From: Silvimonas amylolytica | GTDB taxonomy: Bacteria; Pseudomonadota; Gammaproteobacteria; Burkholderiales; Chitinibacteraceae | Length of the DNA stretch: 64,000 bases | Direction of reading: 5' to 3' | NCBI RefSeq assembly: GCF_014645555.1 | Contig: NZ_BMLY01000007.1 | Coordinates: 164,858-228,857, forward strand | Part shown: one piece after another, positions 39,627 to 48,053 of the stretch | How positions within the stretch are numbered: position 1 is the stretch's first letter | How the letters are laid out: each line of letters begins with the position of its first letter | The notes under the pieces: generated by a model | The model's input: the letters and a program-made list of their open reading frames with translations, nothing else | What the model was told of the DNA's origin: nothing | Databases searched by the model: none | Program-made: the position numbers and the translations under genes

Positions 39627-40112
39627 TCAACGTTGTACCGGCACCGCTTGTTGCGAAGTCGGCACCACGCGTGTGGTCTGACCATCGCTGACGACATCAA
39701 CGCGCTGGCCCACAGAGAAAGCCATGTCGGCGGCCTGCGTAATCACGAGGCGCTGGCCGTTATCCAGTCGTACCGTGAGCTCGTACGCATTCTGGGTAGT
39801 CCCTTGTTTTTCGATCTGGTTACCCGCTACCCCACCGGCAATCGCACCCAGCACACCGGCCACAATCGCGCCGTTGCCGCCACCGATCTGACTACCCGCA
39901 GCCCCACCAATCACACCGCCAGCAATGGTCCCAATGGCATTGGTGTCATTCTGGATACGCACACTGCGAACACTCTCCACCGTTCCGGCCTGCGCCGTGG
40001 CGGTGCGCATGGCCTGACTGCGGCTGTAGGTGTTGGCGGAATCACTGGCGCAACCAGCCAGCCCCAGCGAAGCGGCGGCGACCGCAATCACCATCGTGTT
40101 GACGAATTTCAT
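39627..40112 (-). CDS. Glycine-zipper 2TM outer-membrane lipoprotein (SlyB/Pcp-like)
   Basis: 161 residues. Lipoprotein signal with LAGC lipobox (cysteine about residue 21). The glycine-zipper double segment is GTIAGGVIGGAAGSQIGGG followed by AIVAGVLGAIAGGVAGNQI, the 2TM pattern of SlyB/Pcp proteins. A small beta domain follows (YELTVRLDNGQRLVITQ). GGGAGAAA ribosome-binding site. Such proteins stabilise the outer membrane under stress. Confidence 0.9.
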   Translation of the reverse strand: MKFVNTMVIAVAAASLGLAGCASDSANTYSRSQAMRTATAQAGTVESVRSVRIQNDTNAIGTIAGGVIGGAAGSQIGGGNGAIVAGVLGAIAGGVAGNQIEKQGTTQNAYELTVRLDNGQRLVITQAADMAFSVGQRVDVVSDGQTTRVVPTSQQAVPVQR

Positions 40113-40231
40113 GAGTTTTCTCCCGAGACGCCGTTTGATTTACGAACAATAATTCTGAGAATTTACAAGCGTAATCAACACATTATAGGCATCACACTGT
40201 TTGCCTGACGTCGCAAGATTCACACCAGTTT

Positions 40232-40837
40232 TCACATGGCGCGGCGCCGGAACCAGCCCGTCAATGAACGTCGCTCACGCGTGGCCGGAATGACTTCATG
40301 CTCAAAGCGGTCTGACAAAAACAGGACCAGCGTACCGCCATAAGGCGTGACATCTTGCCAGGTACCCCTTTGCGGACCATCCAGGTAAATGCGTAACTGC
40401 CCGCCATCCGTGTCACGCCAGTCATCGTTAAGGTACAGGACGAAGGTCACCACGCGGGTATCCGCATTGCGGTGTTGATCCAGATGGCGTTTGTAAAAGC
40501 CTCCCGAAGGATAGACCGCAAAATGAGCCTCAAATTCCGCGACACCAAGGTACAGCTCGCTGTTGAATATCTGCCGCAATGCCTCCAGGCGCGCAAGCAC
40601 CGGTACCGGCAATGACGGATCATCGTTATCCAGCCACAGCACGTCGTCGCCACGGATACCCGTGTCGCGCACGTAACCTTGTTCCCGGCCAATACCGGCT
40701 GCGTGAAAGCGCGTGCGGCGCGCGTCCATTTCTGCGCGCAAAAGCCGGACTTCTTCTTCGTTCAGAAAGTCCGGCCAGATCACTTTGCCGTCATCGACCA
40801 GTGCCTGTACGGCGACGTTGAACCCATTCAACAACAT
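40232..40837 (-). CDS. 2-oxoglutarate/Fe(II)-dependent oxygenase
   Basis: 201 residues of the prolyl-4-hydroxylase-like superfamily. The iron-binding H-x-D is in FYKRHLDQH, the distal histidine in RFEHEVIP, and the 2-oxoglutarate arginine in ERRSLTGWFRRR. GGQLRIYLD and VVTFVLYLNDDW are typical of the SM-20/P4Hc branch. The start is inside the upstream gene with a 47-base overlap, yet AAAGGGGAAA directly before the ATG is a strong ribosome-binding site. The substrate is unknown. Confidence 0.86.
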   Translation of the reverse strand: MLLNGFNVAVQALVDDGKVIWPDFLNEEEVRLLRAEMDARRTRFHAAGIGREQGYVRDTGIRGDDVLWLDNDDPSLPVPVLARLEALRQIFNSELYLGVAEFEAHFAVYPSGGFYKRHLDQHRNADTRVVTFVLYLNDDWRDTDGGQLRIYLDGPQRGTWQDVTPYGGTLVLFLSDRFEHEVIPATRERRSLTGWFRRRAM

Positions 40838-42860
40838 TTTCCCCTTTCAATTCGGTCACGATGGTTTCTTTTGCCGGCTGCCGCGGCGGGATCAGGAAAT
40901 CCTGCGGACGGCGCACGGCGCGACGCAACAGGCGGCCGACAATAGGCCGGGTTGCACGCAAGGTCAGCTTGCGTGAACGCAGCGCCACCCACAGCGCCAG
41001 CCCGAAGCTGACCACCAGGTTGATATACCCGATCAGCGCAATACCCAGCGCACTGATCGCGACCACGTGCCAGTCCAGCGCAAAATCAAAGGTCACGGCC
41101 GCAAATGAGAGATACGCCGATGAAAAAGTAATGTGGCGGATATCGATCGGCAACCCCAACAGCACGCCAATCGTGCCGATGGTGCCGAGCATCATGCCGA
41201 AATAAAAGTTACCCGCTAGCGCTCCCAGGTTATTGCCCAGATAGTCGCCCAGACGCCGCGCGCGTTGTTCGCCGGCCAACCGGTTCAACCAGGGTAGCGC
41301 GGCGATACGCTGCGGGATCTGGTTATAGAGCGCCTTGTTGTCGTAGTAACCCGAGATCAAACCAGCCAGGAACAGGCATACACCGGCAATCCCGGCATGA
41401 AACAGAGCCAGACTCTCGACCGGATTTAGATCGTGTAACAAGTGCTGGGCTTTATCGGCATCCACCACCGGGTGCCCGGTACTCCACACCCACGCCAGCG
41501 CAATCAGCAACGCGGTGGGCAACACCACCAGTACGTTGCCCAATATGGCGATGAACTGAGTGCGAAATACCTTGATGATCAACTCGCTGAGTTCATCAAT
41601 GTCACCCGGTTTGAGCTTGCCTGAGCGTGTACCTTCATGCAGGGTGGCGGCGATGCGTGCGGCGGTCATGGCCGGCTGCTTGGTGGCAATGGTGAAATGC
41701 AGGATGTGGACCAGCATAAAACCAAAGGCGTAATTCAGACCGAACGCCAGTGCCTCCAGCAAAAGCGGCAAGTGTGCCTTGGCAAACAACAGTTTAAGCA
41801 GCGCCATAAAGCCGACAATCAATCCGGCACCTGCTGCGGAACGGAACATCCCGCGCCATTCCTTGCGGCTTTCTGCAATGTAATGCCCGCCGGTGTGGCT
41901 GGCATGTTCGGTGACCTGCAGCGCCAGCATCTCCGTGTTTTCGGCAAACACATCACGCAGGGAATGCTTGCGGTTTTCCGCGCGGACCAGGGTCAGACTG
42001 ATGCCCAGAATGGCTTCGCTCTTTTCACGTGTCCGGGTGATCGACACTAATCGCAACAGCGCCTTGAGGCGCTCGATATGTTGCGTGACGCGCAGCAGAT
42101 GGTAGGTCAGGCTGACCGACACCCCGTTGCGCATGGCGTATTTGCGCACACGGCCAATCACTTCTTCACACTGCTCCAACAACACCAGGATATGGCGTTC
42201 GTCTTCCTGCGGCAGTGTTTTCTCGGTCATTGCCTTCAGGTTGTGGGCAATAAAGCTATGAACTTCCAGGTTTTGCTGCACAAAAGGCGAGACCGCGCGT
42301 TTTGTTTCTGGCTGGCTGCGGGTGATTTCCGGCTCCAGACCAATCGCTGCAATCCGGGTCGACAAGACCTCAATCGCGTCGAGCAACTGACCCCGAATCA
42401 GCATGATCTGTTCGACGTTGGTTTCTTCTTCAATATGCAGCGCCTTGCCCAGGCTAAACCAGATGTCCTGGGGCACGCTCTCCAGCCAGACATAGTCATT
42501 ATGGTGATAGAACACGCCGCCAAACAGATCGCGCAAGGAACCTGGATTGGGCGCGGGCGGCAACAGGCGATCACCAATACGCCGGGATACGGCAGAGAAA
42601 AAACTTTCGTTGGATAAAATGCCGGTGTCGGCAAAGAACTGTACTTGTTCGCTGCGTGAAAGGACGGCCAGCAAGCAGCGACGCACACCAGCGCGAATAT
42701 CCGGAGATTGCTCCAGCAAATAGGCCAGCGAGCGCACGCCATTGATGGCGGCCTGAGTGTCATCGACCCGGCGTGGCCGCATGGCCTCAACCAGCTCGCG
42801 CAGTAAAACGGGGGCACGCTCTGGCGGCGCGCTGATCATGGCCTGCAAGGTAACCTGCAT
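40791..42860 (-). CDS. Gcr-family membrane protein annotated as site-specific recombinase
   Basis: 689 residues. Residues 1-340 are largely helical and soluble, with an acidic linker around 205-220; 345-640 carry about seven membrane helices (GLIVGFMALLKLLFAK, FGLNYAFGFMLVHILHF); a short soluble tail follows. It matches the neisserial gcr family, called site-specific recombinase (PF10136) from a pilin-variation phenotype. I see no serine or tyrosine recombinase motif, and the topology is that of a transporter-like membrane protein. GGAGA before the ATG. Confidence 0.85.
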   Translation of the reverse strand: MQVTLQAMISAPPERAPVLLRELVEAMRPRRVDDTQAAINGVRSLAYLLEQSPDIRAGVRRCLLAVLSRSEQVQFFADTGILSNESFFSAVSRRIGDRLLPPAPNPGSLRDLFGGVFYHHNDYVWLESVPQDIWFSLGKALHIEEETNVEQIMLIRGQLLDAIEVLSTRIAAIGLEPEITRSQPETKRAVSPFVQQNLEVHSFIAHNLKAMTEKTLPQEDERHILVLLEQCEEVIGRVRKYAMRNGVSVSLTYHLLRVTQHIERLKALLRLVSITRTREKSEAILGISLTLVRAENRKHSLRDVFAENTEMLALQVTEHASHTGGHYIAESRKEWRGMFRSAAGAGLIVGFMALLKLLFAKAHLPLLLEALAFGLNYAFGFMLVHILHFTIATKQPAMTAARIAATLHEGTRSGKLKPGDIDELSELIIKVFRTQFIAILGNVLVVLPTALLIALAWVWSTGHPVVDADKAQHLLHDLNPVESLALFHAGIAGVCLFLAGLISGYYDNKALYNQIPQRIAALPWLNRLAGEQRARRLGDYLGNNLGALAGNFYFGMMLGTIGTIGVLLGLPIDIRHITFSSAYLSFAAVTFDFALDWHVVAISALGIALIGYINLVVSFGLALWVALRSRKLTLRATRPIVGRLLRRAVRRPQDFLIPPRQPAKETIVTELKGENVVEWVQRRRTGTGR

Positions 42861-42972
42861 GCATTCTCCAGTCTGGGCCCGGCGTTGCCGAGCCTGGGCT
42901 TGGCCCTGTGTTTATCCAGTGGACCGCGTTACAACGCGGGGCAGGCATTAAACGATGAGGTAATAAATCAGC

Positions 42973-43833
42973 TCAAGCCTGAATGTTCACAATCAGCGCA
43001 TCAATCATGGCCTGAGTGCGCTGGATATATCCTCCGCCGAACATGTTGGCGTGGTTAGCCATGTGGTACAGGTTGTAGAGGTCCCGCCTGCGCTCAAAAC
43101 CCGGTTGCAGCGGCCAGGTGGCGTGATAGGCCTCATAAAACGTGCTGCTGAAACCACCAAACAAGCTGGTCAGTGCCAGATCGGTTTCCCGATCTCCATA
43201 GTAGCAAGCCGGATCAAACAGCACCGGGCTGCCGTCAGCCAGCCAGGCTGCGTTGCCGCCCCACAAGTCGCCATGCAGCAACGACGGAACAACGTGATGA
43301 TCTCCCAGAAAGGCCGGCAGGCAATCGAGGAGCAAGCGGGTATTACGCAAGCTGATGCCATGGCGTTGGGCAAGGGCAAACTGATGACCCAGCCGGCGTT
43401 CCCGGAAGAAATCCTGCCAATTGTCCATCCAGCCATTGGGCTGGGGAGTGGCACCAATTGTATTGTCGTGTGGCCACCCGAAGTGGGGCGCCGTCAGCCG
43501 GTGTAATTGTGCCAATTGCCGCCCGAGCGCGACTTCGTCCCCCCTGTGCCGCAGATCCAGCCATTCCAGCACCAGAAAGGCATGTTCGCCCGACACCCCG
43601 CACAGCACGGGCGATGGCACGTGGATACCGCGCGCCATCGCCGCAAGGCCCGCGCGTTCCGCCTCAAACATATCGTGGCGGAATGCGTTGTTCAGTTTGA
43701 CGAACCAGTCACCCGCGCTGGTGCGCAAACGCCAGGCTTCATTGATATCCCCGCCCGCCACCACATCAGCGCGATGAAACTGTAATGGTCGGCCCGTGGC
43801 CGCTGCCAGCTGCGAACAAATGTCAGCCCACAT
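42973..43833 (-). CDS. Fructosamine kinase-family protein
   Basis: 286 residues from an ATG preceded by AAGGAG. Fructosamine-3-kinase fold: WFVKLNNAFRHDMFEAERAG holds the ATP lysine, LLHGDLWGGNAAW the catalytic loop with H-G-D and N, and LFDPACYYGDRETDLALT the metal-binding DPA loop. Bacterial members phosphorylate ribulosamines or fructosamines, helping deglycate proteins. A more upstream in-frame ATG (43902) lacks a ribosome-binding site. Confidence 0.9.
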   Translation of the reverse strand: MWADICSQLAAATGRPLQFHRADVVAGGDINEAWRLRTSAGDWFVKLNNAFRHDMFEAERAGLAAMARGIHVPSPVLCGVSGEHAFLVLEWLDLRHRGDEVALGRQLAQLHRLTAPHFGWPHDNTIGATPQPNGWMDNWQDFFRERRLGHQFALAQRHGISLRNTRLLLDCLPAFLGDHHVVPSLLHGDLWGGNAAWLADGSPVLFDPACYYGDRETDLALTSLFGGFSSTFYEAYHATWPLQPGFERRRDLYNLYHMANHANMFGGGYIQRTQAMIDALIVNIQA

Positions 43834-44200
43834 CCGTTTCTCCTTGTCCTGCGTTTTGATCAGCTTTGAGCAATTTTTCGACATTACCCACATTTTGATC
43901 AAAAAATGGCATACAAATCATGCAATTCCAGAAAAAAGCAAGTGGGGATTTTCAACCTTACAAGCACCCGATCGGGGGTGTACTGTGCGAGTACCCCTCC
44001 AAGTGAATCTTGACATCACCAGCAAGCCGGACTAACCGGTAATGACTGGCGTTCTGGTTCCTCTCGCGGCGCGTTGTCCTGGCCACACCCCGGTTTCATG
44101 ATTTGTCGCCGCAGCTGTTAGCCCACGAGGCGAGCCACTGACCGCTCGCAGGTGCCCTTTGGCACCTGGCGGTCCCGACGCAACTTCGAAAGCAAAACAC
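43834..44200. other. Structured intergenic leader before the amino-acid permease
   Basis: No long gene. From left to right: AT-rich DNA up to 43965; a bulged hairpin with a GGGG/CCCC base around 43974-43997; a perfect -35 hexamer TTGACA at 44010-44015; two short coupled open frames, 44042-44101 (19 codons, ATGA junction) and 44099-44122 (7 codons with CGC CGC); and a long hairpin at 44140-44174. Shine-Dalgarno signals of the small frames are weak. Together this looks like a transcribed, structured 5' leader. Confidence 0.45.
44140..44174 (+). promoter_or_regulatory. Long hairpin 27 bases upstream of the permease start
   Basis: GACCGC (44140-44145), a three-base bulge, CAGGTGCC (44149-44156), loop CTTT, GGCACCTG (44161-44168), GCGGTC (44169-44174): 14 pairs with a single bulge. 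No T-run follows, and the permease ATG is 27 bases on, so control of translation or an attenuator is more likely than simple termination. Confidence 0.5.
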
Positions 44201-45598
44201 ATGAGCATTTTTCGTACCAAAAACATTGATGCGATGGTCGCAGTCAGTGAATCCGGCGCTTCCGGCCTGAAAAAAGCACTCGGTCCAACCGACCTTGTCC
44301 TCATGGGCATTGGCGCCATTATCGGCACGGGTATTTTCGTGCTGACCGGCACGGGCGCACTCACCGCCGGCCCGGCGCTGACGCTGTCGTTTGTCATTGC
44401 CGCCATCGCCTGCGGTTTGTCCGCACTGGCCTACGCAGAGTTTGCCTCAACCATCCCGGTTTCCGGTTCCATCTACGCGTATTCCTATGCTGCGCTGGGC
44501 GAGATCGTCGCCTGGATTATCGGCTGGGATCTGATGCTGGAATACGGTCTGGCCACATCTGCCGTGTCGGTAGGTTGGTCGGGGTACTTCCAGTCGCTGC
44601 TGCACGGGTTCGGCGTTGATCTGCCCACTGCGCTGACCGCTGCACCTGGCGCCATTCCTGGCAAGGCAACACTGTTTAATCTGCCCGCCTTTGTCATCAT
44701 GATGCTGATTACCACGCTAGTGTCGATTGGCGTTTCTGGCTTCGCCAGACTGAACAACATCATGGTGGCGATCAAGATCGGCATCGTCCTGTTGTTCATC
44801 GTGGTCGGCGTGGGTTACGTCAAGCCTGAGCACTGGACTCCATTTATGCCATTCGGGTTCCATGGCGTATTCAATGCAGCGGCCCTGTTGTTCTTCGCCT
44901 TTATCGGTTTTGATGCTGTATCCAGCGCGGCTGAAGAAGTGAAAAACCCCAAGCGCGATCTGCCCATCGGCATTATCGGTTCGCTCTCGGTATGTACCAT
45001 CCTTTACGTTGCTGTTTCTGCCATCATGACCGGCATTGTGCCGTTCCAGCAATTTGCCGGCGTGGATCATCCCGTGTCGCTGGCACTACAAGTGGCGGGC
45101 CAGAACTGGGTCGCCGGGTTTATCGATCTGGGCGCCATTCTGGGCATGACCACGGTGATTCTGGTGATGATGTACGGACAGACCCGCGTGATCTTTGCCA
45201 TGTCCCGTGACGGCCTGTTGCCCGCAGTACTGGCCAAGGTTCATCCGCGCTTTGCCACGCCGTTTATCACTACCTGGGTGGTCGGCATTGTATTCGGTAT
45301 TATCGGCGCGCTGATTCCACTCAATGTGCTGGCAGAGCTGATCAACATTGGCACGCTGTCTGCATTTGCCCTGGTTTCGATTGCCGTGATCGTGCTGCGT
45401 AAAACGCGCCCGGACCTGCACCGCGCCTTCCGTTGCCCAGGCGTTCCTGTGGTGCCCCTTCTGGGCGTGGCGTTCTGCCTGTTCTTGATGAGCGCGCTGC
45501 AACCCATCACCTGGAAAGCCTTCGGCATCTGGATCGCTATCGGCTTTGTGGTTTATTTCGCGTATTCGCGTCATCACTCGCGTCTGGCCCGACCATAA
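44201..45598 (+). CDS. APC-family amino-acid permease (cationic amino-acid transporter type)
   Basis: 465 residues with twelve or more membrane helices. LGPTDLVLMGIGAIIGTGIF is the APC helix-1 signature, SGSIYAYSYAALGEIVAW helix 3, FFAFIGFDAVSSAAEEVKNP the CAT-like consensus with the conserved Glu pair. Layout matches bacterial YhdG-type members related to eukaryotic CAT transporters. Substrate likely arginine, lysine or another amino acid, inferred only by family. An unusual structured leader precedes it. Confidence 0.88.
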   Translation: MSIFRTKNIDAMVAVSESGASGLKKALGPTDLVLMGIGAIIGTGIFVLTGTGALTAGPALTLSFVIAAIACGLSALAYAEFASTIPVSGSIYAYSYAALGEIVAWIIGWDLMLEYGLATSAVSVGWSGYFQSLLHGFGVDLPTALTAAPGAIPGKATLFNLPAFVIMMLITTLVSIGVSGFARLNNIMVAIKIGIVLLFIVVGVGYVKPEHWTPFMPFGFHGVFNAAALLFFAFIGFDAVSSAAEEVKNPKRDLPIGIIGSLSVCTILYVAVSAIMTGIVPFQQFAGVDHPVSLALQVAGQNWVAGFIDLGAILGMTTVILVMMYGQTRVIFAMSRDGLLPAVLAKVHPRFATPFITTWVVGIVFGIIGALIPLNVLAELINIGTLSAFALVSIAVIVLRKTRPDLHRAFRCPGVPVVPLLGVAFCLFLMSALQPITWKAFGIWIAIGFVVYFAYSRHHSRLARP

Positions 45599-45665
45599 GT
45601 CCGACCAGTCAACGCGATCTCGCCCACGCGCATTATCCTGCACACACCAATGCAAGGATGAGGCC

Positions 45666-46211
45666 GTGGGCGATTTTCCTTTAATCAATACACAAAACCT
45701 GACGCTAAGTGCTTTTACTGCGGCCGATGCACCCCTCGTGCAGGCCTTTGCAAGCGAGCATGCGCTGATCAGCATGCTGGATAACGCGCCCTGCCCCTAC
45801 CCTGATGGCGCTGCGGCAGAGTGGATTACTACCCACCCCGGATTGTTTGCGGCCAGTCAGGCGCTTTATCTGGCTGTGCGTTTGCGGGAAGGCAAGCAAC
45901 TGATAGGTTGCGTGGAACTGCATGATATCCGGCAAGGCCATCGCGCCGAACTGGGTTACTGGATCGCTTTGCCCTTTCAGCGCCGTGGTTATGCTTTTGA
46001 GGCCGCCTGCGCCATGCTGCGCTACGGCTTTGGCGAGATGAACTTGCAGCGCCTTGATGCCACCGTGCTCACCCGCAATGCACCGTCAATCGCATTGCTG
46101 GAAAAGGCCGGCTTTGTGCGTGAAGGCATGCGTCCGCAATGGGGCGTGAGCTGCGGCAAGCCGGAAGACATTTTCTGCTATGGCCTTTACCGGGCCATCC
46201 TGACCGGTTAG
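45666..46211 (+). CDS. GNAT-family N-acetyltransferase (RimJ/RimL type)
   Basis: 181 residues from a GTG preceded by AAGGATGAGG. GYWIALPFQRRGYAFEAA holds the acetyl-CoA P-loop (Q-R-R-G-Y) and NAPSIALLEKAGFVREG the C-terminal GNAT motif. This subgroup acetylates ribosomal proteins, amino sugars or antibiotics; the target is not evident. The longer upstream frame overlaps the permease and has no family match. Confidence 0.86.
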   Translation: MGDFPLINTQNLTLSAFTAADAPLVQAFASEHALISMLDNAPCPYPDGAAAEWITTHPGLFAASQALYLAVRLREGKQLIGCVELHDIRQGHRAELGYWIALPFQRRGYAFEAACAMLRYGFGEMNLQRLDATVLTRNAPSIALLEKAGFVREGMRPQWGVSCGKPEDIFCYGLYRAILTG

Positions 46212-46226
46212 CCATCCGCACCACAA

Positions 46227-46240
46227 TGCGGCATGCCGCA
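46227..46240. other. 14-base perfect palindrome upstream of psd
   Basis: TGCGGCATGCCGCA. It lies between the acetyltransferase stop and psd. Too little loop for a terminator hairpin; a protein-binding site is possible but unsupported. A -10-like TACAAT (46257-46262) lies close downstream. Confidence 0.35.
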
Positions 46241-46342
46241 GCCCCGGCCCCCAGGTTACAATCTACTATTTGACTATTTGTGATCAGCGCGGCCTCTGGC
46301 GCCTTTATGATGCCTGCCACGCCCAGACCCTCGGGGAATAAT

Positions 46343-46987
46343 TTGAACAGACACTACCCTCACCCTATCCTTGCCCGCGAAGGCTGGCCGTTCATTGCCA
46401 TCAGCCTGATCGTGGCGATTGTTGTCAGCGCACTGGCCGGGGCCTGGTCGATTCCGTTCTGGATCATCGCCGTATTCGTTATCCAGTTCTTCCGTGACCC
46501 GGCACGCGAGATCCCGCAAGCCCCCAAAGCCATTCTGAGCCCGGCAGACGGTCGCATCGTTGTGGTCGAAAAAGCCATGGACCCGTACCGCAACGTTGAA
46601 GCGCTCAAGATCAGCGTATTCATGAACGTGTTCAACGTGCACTCCAACCGCAGCCCGGTTGACGGCACAATCGAACACATCGAATACAACGCAGGTTCTT
46701 TCCTGAACGCCGCGCTGGACAAAGCATCCCGGGAAAACGAACGCAATGCAGTGCTGGCCCGCCTTGCGGATGGCACCCAAGTGACGTTCGTGCAGATTGC
46801 CGGCCTCGTGGCCCGCCGCATCCTGTGTTACGCGAAAGTGGGCGATCAACTCTCTCGTGGCCAGCGTTATGGATTCATCCGGTTTGGCTCTCGCGTAGAT
46901 GTCTATCTGCCGTTGACCGCCAAAGCGCGCGTCACTATTGGTGACAAGGTTTCCGCCACCGAAACCATTCTGGCCGAACTGGCCTGA
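46343..46987 (+). CDS. psd: Phosphatidylserine decarboxylase proenzyme
   Basis: 214 residues, PSD-A (short) type. Pyruvoyl-dependent enzyme making phosphatidylethanolamine at the inner membrane; self-cleavage would occur before Ser183 in [11 protein letters not shown], creating the pyruvoyl group. [14 protein letters not shown] and [16 protein letters not shown] are family blocks, and two membrane segments lie at 17-48. The TTG at 46343, with GGGGA six bases before it, gives the family N-terminus ([16 protein letters not shown]); ATGs at 46307 and 46310 lack a ribosome-binding site. Confidence 0.92.
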   Translation: MNRHYPHPILAREGWPFIAISLIVAIVVSALAGAWSIPFWIIAVFVIQFFRDPAREIPQAPKAILSPADGRIVVVEKAMDPYRNVEALKISVFMNVFNVHSNRSPVDGTIEHIEYNAGSFLNAALDKASRENERNAVLARLADGTQVTFVQIAGLVARRILCYAKVGDQLSRGQRYGFIRFGSRVDVYLPLTAKARVTIGDKVSATETILAELA

Positions 46988-46998
46988 TGCTGTAGCGA

Positions 46999-47019
46999 GT
47001 CCGGGCGCATTGCCCGGAC
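46999..47019 (+). other. GC-rich hairpin between psd and pssA
   Basis: GTCCGGGC, loop GCATT, GCCCGGAC: eight perfect pairs, no T-run. It may tune expression between the two genes or protect the psd mRNA end. Confidence 0.45.
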
Positions 47020-47110
47020 CGCCAACACAACCATACTGATTCAAAACGGCGTTGCCGCCAGCATGGTTCTGTTAGCGACCGACCGCCTATAACAAGCAAG
47101 GGATACGCCT

Positions 47111-47923
47111 ATGCAATCCAAACGTCCAATCGCACTACGCCGTCAGACGCTGCGCCGTCAAAGCATTTACCTGCTGCCTAATCTGTTTACACTGGCAGCC
47201 TTGTTCTCGGGCTTTTACGCCATTGTGCAGTCCATGAACAAGATGTTCGTGCCTGCCGCCGTGGCTATTTTCATTGCCATGATTCTGGATGGTCTGGACG
47301 GTCGGGTGGCCCGGTTGACCCGTACCCAATCTGCCTTTGGCGCCGAATTCGATAGCCTTTCTGACATGGTGTCGTTTGGTGTGGCGCCAGCCCTCGTGGT
47401 GTACGAATGGGCACTGCGTGAGTTCGGCAAAGTGGGCTGGATGGTGGCGTTTGTCTATTGCGCGGGTGCTGCACTACGCCTGGCACGTTTTAACACCAAT
47501 ATCGAAACCGGTGACAAGCGCTGGTTCCAGGGCCTGCCTTCACCCTCTGCTGCGGCGCTGGTGGCCGGTCTGGTGTGGATCAGCCACGAATACGCCGATG
47601 AGTTATCTTCCATTAGCGATGCGCTACCTTTCTTTGCCTTGCTGCTCACGTTGTTTGCCGGCTTGACCATGGTGTCTAACGTGCGCTTCTGGAGCTTCAA
47701 GGAAATCAACATGCGCAAGACCGTGCCGTTTGTGGCCTTGCTGGTGATGGTGCTCCTGTTGATGCTGATCGTGGCCAAACCGCCGCTAGTACTGTTCTGC
47801 CTGTTCCTGGCCTATGGCGCATCGGGCTATGTCATGGCGCTGTGGCAATTGCTGCGCCGGGGCAAGAAGTCTGTAGAACGCCAGAATAACGGCAGCAATG
47901 GTCACGGCAACGGCCAAAATTAG
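47111..47923 (+). CDS. pssA: CDP-diacylglycerol-serine O-phosphatidyltransferase
   Basis: 270 residues, about eight membrane helices. The CDP-alcohol phosphotransferase motif D-G-x2-A-R-x8-G-x3-D-x3-D is complete, from D63 to D85 (DGRVARL ... EFDSLSD). It makes phosphatidylserine, the substrate of psd next door. AAGGGA ribosome-binding site. The final 25 residues are a polar Asn/Gly-rich tail. psd-pssA-leuA is a familiar betaproteobacterial order. Confidence 0.94.
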   Translation: MQSKRPIALRRQTLRRQSIYLLPNLFTLAALFSGFYAIVQSMNKMFVPAAVAIFIAMILDGLDGRVARLTRTQSAFGAEFDSLSDMVSFGVAPALVVYEWALREFGKVGWMVAFVYCAGAALRLARFNTNIETGDKRWFQGLPSPSAAALVAGLVWISHEYADELSSISDALPFFALLLTLFAGLTMVSNVRFWSFKEINMRKTVPFVALLVMVLLLMLIVAKPPLVLFCLFLAYGASGYVMALWQLLRRGKKSVERQNNGSNGHGNGQN

Positions 47924-47970
47924 ACATTAAGTCTACCAACTGTCGAATGCGGTGCTGCAACTCACCAGGA

Positions 47971-48010
47971 TTTGACAAATATTGGACAAAACAGTTTGAC
48001 CAAATGTCCA
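47971..48010. promoter_or_regulatory. Candidate operator repeats over the leuA -35 region
   Basis: Near-identical direct repeats TTTGACAAAT (47971-47980) and TTTGACCAAAT (47995-48005), start points 24 bases apart, plus an inverted pair TGGACA (47983-47988) and TGTCCA (48005-48010). They straddle the -35 hexamer of the predicted promoter, the right place for repression. Candidate binding site for the helix-turn-helix domain fused to LeuA or for another regulator. Confidence 0.4.
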
Positions 48011-48024
48011 CAGCGTTTTATGCT
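47996..48024 (+). promoter_or_regulatory. Predicted sigma-70 promoter of leuA
   Basis: TTGACC, exactly 17 bases, TATGCT; five of six and four of six matches to consensus. Expected start of transcription near 48031, about 23 bases before the ATG at 48054. Confidence 0.6.
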
Positions 48025-48053
48025 TGAGCCCAATAACTGGTCTGGAGCATGAC

